From Acidithiobacillus ferruginosus (GTDB lineage Bacteria > Pseudomonadota > Gammaproteobacteria > Acidithiobacillales > Acidithiobacillaceae): a DNA stretch of 10,549 nt. Below the pieces are notes generated by a model. That model searched no databases. It was not told the origin of the DNA and worked only from the letters and a program-made list of their open reading frames with translations. Below are positions 5,819 through 10,549 of this stretch, piece by piece (within the stretch, counting starts at the first letter, position 1; the number at the start of each line of letters is the position of its first letter). A program made the translations under genes and the position numbers. The DNA lies in the NCBI RefSeq assembly GCF_018854495.1, contig NZ_JABBDR010000245.1, positions 1 to 10,549 of the forward strand, read 5' to 3'.

Positions 5819-6984
5819 GCGTGCAGAAGCCAGAACATTTGAGTCCTCCCATCCAACCGGAAAAACGCACCCGGATGCTGGTGCTCGTCACCCTCATTTT
5901 TGTGCTTGCCGGACTGATCTGGGCCGCGTGGTGGTTCTTGCGGGGGCAGTACTGGATAGAAACCAACGATGCCTACGTCTCCGGCAATATTACGCCAGTG
6001 AATAGCCAGACGGCCGGTACCATCAGTAGGGTACTAGTAGAAAATACCGAATTCGTCCACGCCGGACAGGTAATGGCTACCCTTCAGGCCCATCGTTCGC
6101 AGATCGCGCTGCAGCAGGCAGGGGCGCATCTGGCAGCGACGGTCAGGCAGGTACGCAGGGATTTCGCCAAGGTCACCACGCTGCAACAGACCGTCAGCGC
6201 CAAAAACGCCGAACTCCGCCAACTAAACGCCGATTTTATCCGCTATAAGCAGTCCCTGCCGAGTGGCGCCGTTTCCGCCATCCGTATTGAAGACACGCAA
6301 AACGAAATTGCTGCTGCGACAGCACGGGTAGCGGCGGCTCAAGCGGCGCTAAAGGGCACGCAAGCGATCATAGCGGGCACCACCCTGCAAACGAATCCCC
6401 TCGTGCGCCAGGCCGCTGCGCAGTTTGAACAGGCCGATATTCAATGGCAACGCCGAGTTGTCCGCGCACCGGTATCGGGTTATGTCGCGGAGCGCAGCGC
6501 CTACCCCGGTCTGATGGTGCACCCCGATCAGCGCCTGTTTTCCGTGGTGCCCCTCAATGATTTGTGGGTCGTAGCCAACGTCAGAGAAACCGCCATGCGG
6601 CATATCCGCCCCGGACAAAGCGTTCAATTGACCAGTGATTACTATGGCGGCGATGTTCATTATCACGGCAGAGTCCTGGGACTGTTGCCGGGTGCCGGCA
6701 GTGCCTTCGGCATCCTGCCGCCGGAGAATGCCACCGGAAATTACATCCATATCGTCGAACGGGTGCCGGTACGTATCGCATTACCCGCCGCAGAACTCGC
6801 CCAGCATCCACTGCGGCCCGGACTCTCCATGGTTGCGGAGATTCACTGGACGCGCTCACAAAAGCATTCCGTGCTCAAAGCTCTCACTACCACACCGATA
6901 CGAGGATACCAAACCCATATATACAATGGAGAGTTACGACATGCCCAGCAACGCGCCGCTGCCATTATCCGCGATAACGCGTAG
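5815..6984 (+). CDS. Periplasmic adaptor, HlyD/EmrA family
   Basis: A 389-aa membrane-fusion protein. One membrane helix at 21-42 (MLVLVTLIFVLAGLIWAAWW) leads to YWIETNDAYVSGNITPVNSQ, the EmrA-type entry to the barrel-sandwich (lipoyl-like) domain. A long α-hairpin rich in Ala, Gln and Arg lies at about 95-205. The return strand is VRAPVSGYVAERSAYPG, followed by a β-barrel and the EmrA-type motif ILPPENATGNYIHIVERVPV. It bridges the inner-membrane pump to the outer-membrane channel. ATG 5815 overlaps the preceding stop. No obvious hairpin terminator follows; the next 126 bases hold the globin promoter. Confidence 0.94.
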   Translation: MSVQKPEHLSPPIQPEKRTRMLVLVTLIFVLAGLIWAAWWFLRGQYWIETNDAYVSGNITPVNSQTAGTISRVLVENTEFVHAGQVMATLQAHRSQIALQQAGAHLAATVRQVRRDFAKVTTLQQTVSAKNAELRQLNADFIRYKQSLPSGAVSAIRIEDTQNEIAAATARVAAAQAALKGTQAIIAGTTLQTNPLVRQAAAQFEQADIQWQRRVVRAPVSGYVAERSAYPGLMVHPDQRLFSVVPLNDLWVVANVRETAMRHIRPGQSVQLTSDYYGGDVHYHGRVLGLLPGAGSAFGILPPENATGNYIHIVERVPVRIALPAAELAQHPLRPGLSMVAEIHWTRSQKHSVLKALTTTPIRGYQTHIYNGELRHAQQRAAAIIRDNA

Positions 6985-7005
6985 AGCGGCGTGACCCGGC
7001 CAAAC

Positions 7006-7045
7006 TTGACCGAAATCAAGGAATGCGCACCGGCAACCGGATAAA
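7006..7045 (+). promoter_or_regulatory. FNR/DNR-type box and promoter of the globin gene
   Basis: TTGAC-CGAA-ATCAA (7006-7019) matches the FNR-family consensus TTGAT-N4-ATCAA at 9 of 10 half-site positions. A -10-like GATAAA (7040-7045, 4 of 6) follows. This puts the box centre roughly 40 bases before the expected start site, the class II activation geometry. There is no good separate -35, so transcription should depend on the activator. A Crp/Fnr-family gene at the right end of the window keeps the matching recognition-helix residues. Confidence 0.75.
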
Positions 7046-7049
7046 CTGC

Positions 7050-7066
7050 AAAACGTAGGACGTTTT
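7050..7066. repeat. Perfect palindrome at the predicted globin transcription start
   Basis: AAAACGT (7050-7056) and ACGTTTT (7060-7066) flank AGG. The repeat lies just after the -10, where a bound repressor would block initiation, or it forms a small hairpin at the mRNA 5' end. It is not preceded by a gene end, so it is not a terminator. Confidence 0.5.
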
Positions 7067-7110
7067 ACTGAAGTTAAAATCCATGGTTCAACCGGAAGGA
7101 GCAACAACAG

Positions 7111-7572
7111 ATGGCTATCAATATCCAACTCATCCAATCCAGCGGCGCCGCTGTTAAGGACTTAGGCGTTCAGGTTGCCGAGCATTTTTATAACTATATG
7201 TTTACCCATTTTCCTGAAGTGCGGAAAATGTTTCCAGGAGACATGACGGAGCAGCGGGTGCGCCTCTTCAATTCCGTCATTCTGATCGCCACCAATATCG
7301 ACACCATGGAAGTGCTGGTTCCTTATTTGAAAGAACTCGGTATCGGGCACATCAAATACGATACCCGTCCGGAACATTACCCCATCGTCGGCAAAAGCCT
7401 ACTCAATACCCTGAAGCATTTCCTGGGTGCGGCCTGGACGCAGGAAATGGCGGAATCCTGGATCGAGGCTTATAATCTGGCCTCCACCGTTTGCATTGAG
7501 GCAGCCTACGAGGCCATGGCCCCTTCCCGCTTCGTCCCGGTGACCATCGACGACGTACCTCCCGCCGTCTGA
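7111..7572 (+). CDS. Single-domain globin, Vitreoscilla-hemoglobin type
   Basis: A 153-aa cytoplasmic heme protein. ATG 7111 has GGAAGGAG nine bases upstream. By eye alignment to Vitreoscilla hemoglobin, Tyr27 is B10 (HFYNYMF), Phe41 is CD1 (RKMFPGD), Gln48 is E7 (TEQRV) and His80 is the heme-binding proximal F8. HYPIVGK (89-95) holds the conserved Tyr that hydrogen-bonds the proximal side. Tyr B10 with Gln E7 is the distal pair of bacterial flavohemoglobins and fits O2 binding or NO dioxygenation. The proximal Glu of the family (VHb Glu137) falls on Ala132 in an ungapped alignment, with Glu130 and Glu134 nearby. There is no reductase domain, but a reductase gene follows. It probably buffers O2 or removes NO under FNR-type control. 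Confidence 0.93.
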   Translation: MAINIQLIQSSGAAVKDLGVQVAEHFYNYMFTHFPEVRKMFPGDMTEQRVRLFNSVILIATNIDTMEVLVPYLKELGIGHIKYDTRPEHYPIVGKSLLNTLKHFLGAAWTQEMAESWIEAYNLASTVCIEAAYEAMAPSRFVPVTIDDVPPAV

Positions 7573-7587
7573 TTGACACGTTGCCAT

Positions 7588-7621
7588 TGGCGTACCGGTT
7601 GCTCAGGTACGCCATTATTTT
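7588..7621 (+). terminator. Hairpin between globin and reductase genes, likely partial terminator
   Basis: TGGCGTACC (7588-7596) and GGTACGCCA (7606-7614) form a perfect 9-bp stem with a 9-base loop, followed by TTATTTT (7615-7621). The U-tract is imperfect. The hairpin begins 15 bases after the globin stop and ends before the reductase ATG, so it probably lowers readthrough or stabilises the globin mRNA, giving more globin than reductase. Confidence 0.65.
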
Positions 7622-7635
7622 GGGGTATGCCCGTT

Positions 7636-8619
7636 ATGGAATATGAAATCTGTCTGGAGCCATCCGGTATCCGTTTTATGGCGGATGAGCGCCAAAATAT
7701 TGTCGAAGCGGCGAAACAACACGGGGTTGCCATTAAGTATGGCTGTGCCAGTGGTTCCTGCGGTGATTGCAAGGGCACCATTTTGTCCGGTGCCAGCGAA
7801 CAGGGGCCTTTTATGCCACTGCTGCTCTTACCCACGGAACGTGCCGCTGGCATGGCCATTCTCTGTAAACTGTATCCACGCAGTGACCTGCGTTTGCATG
7901 CCGAGGTGGTTTCGAAAGACACTTGGATGACCGAGATTACCCGGCTCACACCACTGGCCTGGAATGTGCTGGAGTTACGGCTACGGCCGGAACGGCCTTA
8001 CCCCTACCGGACCGGGCAATATACCCGCATCGCGATTCCGGGGCGTCCGGACCAGTGGCGTTCTTATTCCATGGCGACGCCGCCGGGTACCACCGGAGAA
8101 CTGGTTTTTCATATCCGTGAATTACCCGGCGGCGTATTCAGCCAGTGGCTTTTTCACACCGCACAAAGGGGTGATGCATTAACCCTGGGCGCTGCACAGG
8201 GCGAATTCGCACTAAGCCCGGACAATGACCGTGATATGCTCTGTATTGCCGCCGGAACCGGTCTGGCCCCCATTGAGGCGATGATTCAGGAAAGTATCGC
8301 CTTGGGACGGACCCGGCCTATCCATCTCTTTTACGGCGCCAGGAAATGGGCCGACTTTTATCATCTGGAAGAACTGGCCAGATGGTCACGACAATATCCG
8401 CACATCACCATCACATCGACACTTTCCGACATGCAGGATGCCTCTTGGACCGGCGCCCACCGGCTCCTGCCCACGGTTGCCGCCAGCGGCCACTGGAAGG
8501 ATCATGAAGTGTATCTGTGCGGTAACCCCGGCATGATAGAAGCCGCCATCGACCTGCTGCTCTCCCATGACGTGCGGCATGATCATATTCACTTCGACGC
8601 TTTTGCGCCCAATGGATGA
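7636..8619 (+). CDS. [2Fe-2S] ferredoxin / FAD / NAD(P)H oxidoreductase
   Basis: About 327 aa with three modules. The N-terminal plant-type ferredoxin has Cys37, Cys42, Cys45 (YGCASGSCGDC) and Cys77. The FAD domain carries WRSYSMA (141-147), the R-x-Y-S flavin motif. The NAD(P)H domain has AAGTGLAPIEAM (205-216) and CGNPGM (295-300), with an aromatic-containing end (FDAFAPNG). This is the layout of phenol- and methane-monooxygenase reductases (DmpP, MmoC) and of CDP-glucoseen reductases. Electrons flow NAD(P)H to FAD to Fe-S to an acceptor. No oxygenase is nearby, so the upstream globin is the best candidate partner. ATG 7636 is chosen because GGGG (7622-7625) lies 10 bases before it; ATG 7627 is too close. 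A TTG at 7573 would run through the hairpin. Confidence 0.92.
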   Translation: MEYEICLEPSGIRFMADERQNIVEAAKQHGVAIKYGCASGSCGDCKGTILSGASEQGPFMPLLLLPTERAAGMAILCKLYPRSDLRLHAEVVSKDTWMTEITRLTPLAWNVLELRLRPERPYPYRTGQYTRIAIPGRPDQWRSYSMATPPGTTGELVFHIRELPGGVFSQWLFHTAQRGDALTLGAAQGEFALSPDNDRDMLCIAAGTGLAPIEAMIQESIALGRTRPIHLFYGARKWADFYHLEELARWSRQYPHITITSTLSDMQDASWTGAHRLLPTVAASGHWKDHEVYLCGNPGMIEAAIDLLLSHDVRHDHIHFDAFAPNG

Positions 8620-8654
8620 TTGCCCTAAACAGAAAACTTTTTATGCATACCGGC

Positions 8655-8660
8655 TATAAT
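8655..8660 (+). promoter_or_regulatory. Possible -10 element upstream of the flavoprotein gene
   Basis: A perfect TATAAT lies in the 81-bp gap after the reductase gene. No convincing -35 is found at the right distance, so this is either an activator-dependent or weak internal promoter, or chance. Confidence 0.35.
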
Positions 8661-8700
8661 CATGTAACGCATCCTTCTGAGCTACCTCAAGGGGAATCGC

Positions 8701-9912
8701 ATGAAACGTTATAACTATCTGATAGTCGGTGCGGGTGCCGCAGCCGCCAGTGCGGCGAGTGCCATCCGCAAGCAAGACCCCCAGGGCAGTCTGCTGATGC
8801 TGGGCGCAGAAAGCGACCCGCCCTATCAGCGCCCCCCTCTCTCCAAGGGTTTGTGGCTGGGTAAAGACAGAGAGGAAGATATTCCCCTGAAGCGCCCGGC
8901 CGACTGGGAAACCCTGGGTGTCACATTGGCTTTGGGAGATCCGGTCATTGATCTCGATGCGGAGAGATGCGTAGTAGGAACCAAGGCGGGGAAAACCTTC
9001 TTCTATGAGAAACTGCTACTCGCCACCGGTGGACAGCCCCGCCCGCTGCCCACCCCGCCAGGCCTGGAAAACAGAGTGTTTTCCTTACGCTCGCTGGCGG
9101 ATTACCGGCGCTTGCACACGCGGGCGACCGAGGGCGGAACCGTGTTGGTGATTGGCGGTGGTTTTCTCGGCGCGGAGCTGGCCGTGGCGCTCTCTTCGCA
9201 GCCCGGTCTTGCGGTACAGTACTGCGTGTCCGGGAAAGGCCCATTGGCGCACGTTCTGCCACCCCCTTTGGTGGAGCAGGTCAGCGCCCGCTATCGCGAG
9301 GCTGGTGTCCAGCTCCATGTGGAGCATCATTTCAAGGACTTGCGTAGCGAATCCGGCAAGCTCATATCCCGTTTCGCGGACGGCGCGGAAATTTCCTGCG
9401 ACTGGATCGCCTATGGCATCGGCATGCTGTCCCTGACCGCCCTGGCGGAGGCCGCAGGTCTGGTGATGGCGCCCGGCGGGGTCCGCGTGGACGATGGGAT
9501 GCGCAGCAGCGACCCTCGGATATGGGTTTCCGGTGACCTCGCCACCTATCCGGATCCGGTATGGGGCACAGCTCTGCGTCTGGAGCATTGGGACAATGCC
9601 GAAGCCACCGGGCGTGCCGCAGGTTCTAGCATGGCCGGAAAAGAGGTGCATTTTCGGCATCAATCCATGTTCTACAGCGATATCTATGAATTCGGCTTCG
9701 AGGCCGTCGGGGAATGCCGCAGTGACATGGACTGCTATACGGATATTTCGCCGGGCGGAGACAAGGCCGTGGTGTATTATCTGCGAGATGACCAGATCCA
9801 CGGCATACTCCTCTGGAACGTCCGGGACCAAGTAAAGACAGCCCGCAGCCTGATCGCGCAAAAAGCCGTGGTGCATCTCCAGGAATTGCGCGGGCGAATA
9901 GGAGACTGGTGA
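8701..9912 (+). CDS. FAD-dependent NAD(P)H oxidoreductase, AIF / ferredoxin-reductase (BphA4) type
   Basis: A 403-aa flavoprotein. Residues 6-20 (YLIVGAGAAAASAAS) are the FAD Rossmann fold. YQRPPLSKGLW (42-52) is the signature of the AIF/ferredoxin-reductase group. ATGG (108-111) precedes the NAD(P)H Rossmann loop VIGGGFLGAE (150-159). GD at 278-279 (WVSGDLATYP) binds the flavin. RLEHWDNAEATGRAAGSSMA starts the C-terminal domain, with FYSDIYEFGFEAVG as in AIF-like proteins. There is no CxxC redox pair, so it is not a disulfide reductase. Family members reduce ferredoxins, rubredoxins or quinones. ATG 8701 follows AAGGGG at six bases. It lies between the Fe-S reductase and DUF488 genes on the same strand, but its electron acceptor is not evident. 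Confidence 0.93.
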   Translation: MKRYNYLIVGAGAAAASAASAIRKQDPQGSLLMLGAESDPPYQRPPLSKGLWLGKDREEDIPLKRPADWETLGVTLALGDPVIDLDAERCVVGTKAGKTFFYEKLLLATGGQPRPLPTPPGLENRVFSLRSLADYRRLHTRATEGGTVLVIGGGFLGAELAVALSSQPGLAVQYCVSGKGPLAHVLPPPLVEQVSARYREAGVQLHVEHHFKDLRSESGKLISRFADGAEISCDWIAYGIGMLSLTALAEAAGLVMAPGGVRVDDGMRSSDPRIWVSGDLATYPDPVWGTALRLEHWDNAEATGRAAGSSMAGKEVHFRHQSMFYSDIYEFGFEAVGECRSDMDCYTDISPGGDKAVVYYLRDDQIHGILLWNVRDQVKTARSLIAQKAVVHLQELRGRIGDW

Positions 9913-9934
9913 AAGCAGAAGGAAGGCAGCCCGA

Positions 9935-10354
9935 ATGAACGGGCAAGGACACAAAATGACTCCAGACCACGCTCAGCGCATTACCATCACCACCTGGCGC
10001 GTTTACGCGCATCCCCTCCCCGCAGGCTATCACGTCCTGGCGGAGCGCCTCTGGCCCCGTGGCTTGCGCAAGGCCGACCTCCCGCTGGACGCCTGGCCCA
10101 AAGATCTCACTCCCAGCACCGCGCTGCGGCAGTGGTTCGCCCATGATCCGGTACGCTGGGATGAGTTCCGCAAACGTTATCTGGCGGAACTGGCGGAGCA
10201 ACAGGAGACCGCCCGCGCGCTCCTGACCCAGGCCGCTGGTTCGCCCCTGATTCTGCTGTATGCGGCCCACGACCAGGAACACAACGGCGCCTTGGTACTC
10301 CGTGATTTTTTACAGGCCTTGGTGAAATCGCCCCCGGTGCGACCTGAACCGTGA
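9935..10354 (+). CDS. DUF488 (YeaO-like) family protein
   Basis: A 139-aa protein. LAERLWPRGLRKADLPLDAW, then a segment ending with WFAHDPVRWDEFRKRY, and LILLYAAHDQEHNGALVLRD are the conserved blocks of DUF488, a small soluble family of unknown biochemical function. ATG 9935 has AAGGAAGG eight bases upstream. ATG 9956, with AAGGAC before it, is an alternative start that removes seven residues and matches the family start better. It lies 22 bases after the flavoprotein gene and so is probably co-transcribed. Its end faces the Crp/Fnr-family gene with 21 bases between stops and no visible terminator. Confidence 0.88.
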   Translation: MNGQGHKMTPDHAQRITITTWRVYAHPLPAGYHVLAERLWPRGLRKADLPLDAWPKDLTPSTALRQWFAHDPVRWDEFRKRYLAELAEQQETARALLTQAAGSPLILLYAAHDQEHNGALVLRDFLQALVKSPPVRPEP

Positions 10355-10375
10355 AAGGACACGAATGCCATCGCC

Positions 10376-10549
10376 TCAGTGCCCGTCGGCCCAGCGCCGT
10401 AAGGCAAGAGGATCGGGAATGCTGATCGTCCGTTGTTCCACTTCTATGAGTCCCGCCTTACGCATTCGGGACAACACCCGCGACAGCGTCTCCGGCGTCA
10501 AGCCCAAACGCGCCGCGACCGCCGCTTTCTTGGCGGGGAGATCAACGGC
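10376..10549 (-). CDS. Crp/Fnr-family transcriptional regulator, C-terminal part, cut by window end
   Basis: Reading from the window edge to TGA 10378-10376 gives 57 codons: AVDLPAKKAAVAARLGLTPE, then TLSRVLSRMRKAGLIEVEQR, then TISIPDPLALRRWADGH. This is the winged helix-turn-helix that ends Crp/Fnr proteins. The recognition helix PETLSRVL keeps the E-x-x-S-R residues with which FNR reads TTGAT half-sites. The sensory domain lies outside the window, so it cannot be said whether it is an Fe-S O2 sensor (FNR), an NO sensor (DNR) or another type. The box in the globin promoter is its likely target, and it converges on the globin-to-DUF488 cluster. Confidence 0.88.
   Translation of the reverse strand, partial: AVDLPAKKAAVAARLGLTPETLSRVLSRMRKAGLIEVEQRTISIPDPLALRRWADGH

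Noticed and set aside
7573..7635. TTG 7573 as the start of the reductase
   Set aside because: It would translate through the 9-bp hairpin and add residues that do not look like the ferredoxin domain; ATG 7636 fits the fold and has a spaced GGGG.
8701..9912. Flavoprotein as a thioredoxin- or glutathione-type disulfide reductase
   Set aside because: There is no CxxC pair, and the YQRPPLSKGLW and RLEHWDNA motifs place it with AIF/ferredoxin reductases.
9085..9954. Long minus-strand frame opposite the flavoprotein gene
   Set aside because: It is an antisense shadow of a clear FAD oxidoreductase and has no recognisable protein pattern.
1..10549. CRISPR arrays, tRNA or rRNA genes, complete insertion sequences
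   Set aside because: No regularly spaced repeats, cloverleaf sequences or transposase motifs were seen by eye on either strand.

Overview
The window looks like the chromosome of a Gram-negative proteobacterium: it has an outer-membrane efflux lipoprotein, a LexA box of the E. coli type, and FNR-type control. G+C is moderately high, except in the first ~850 bases, which look more A/T-rich. Several proteins fit an Acidithiobacillus-like chemolithotroph, but that assignment is a guess from general impression and not proven here.

Left end (1-1131): a decayed integron in the classical layout. On the plus strand lies the 5' third of an integron integrase gene (897-1131), broken by an in-frame TAG, a frameshift and loss of everything after about 80 residues. 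Next to it is an attI-like segment with a cassette promoter. Pointing away on the minus strand is a cassette for a Tautomerase_2-type protein, ending in a well-formed 67-bp attC site. Beyond the attC, in the same orientation, is the start of a D-alanine--D-alanine ligase gene that runs off the window and may be a second cassette.

1199-1815: a near-perfect LexA box overlaps a promoter for a 74-aa protein with one membrane segment. An 88-aa helical protein follows. This is a candidate SOS-induced pair with no function I recognise.

1812-6984: a LysR regulator is divergent from a tightly packed three-gene tripartite efflux operon (DHA2-type MFS pump, NodT-type outer-membrane lipoprotein, EmrA/HlyD-type adaptor). 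The coding regions overlap by 1 and 4 bases.

6985-10549: a heme/redox cluster. A Vitreoscilla-type single-domain globin has an FNR-type box in its promoter. It is followed by a hairpin, a [2Fe-2S]/FAD/NAD(P)H reductase, an AIF/ferredoxin-reductase-type flavoprotein and a DUF488 protein. A convergent Crp/Fnr-family gene, cut by the window end, keeps the E-x-x-S-R recognition helix expected to read that box. The globin and reductase look like a split counterpart of flavohemoglobin, so oxygen handling or nitric-oxide detoxification is the leading hypothesis.
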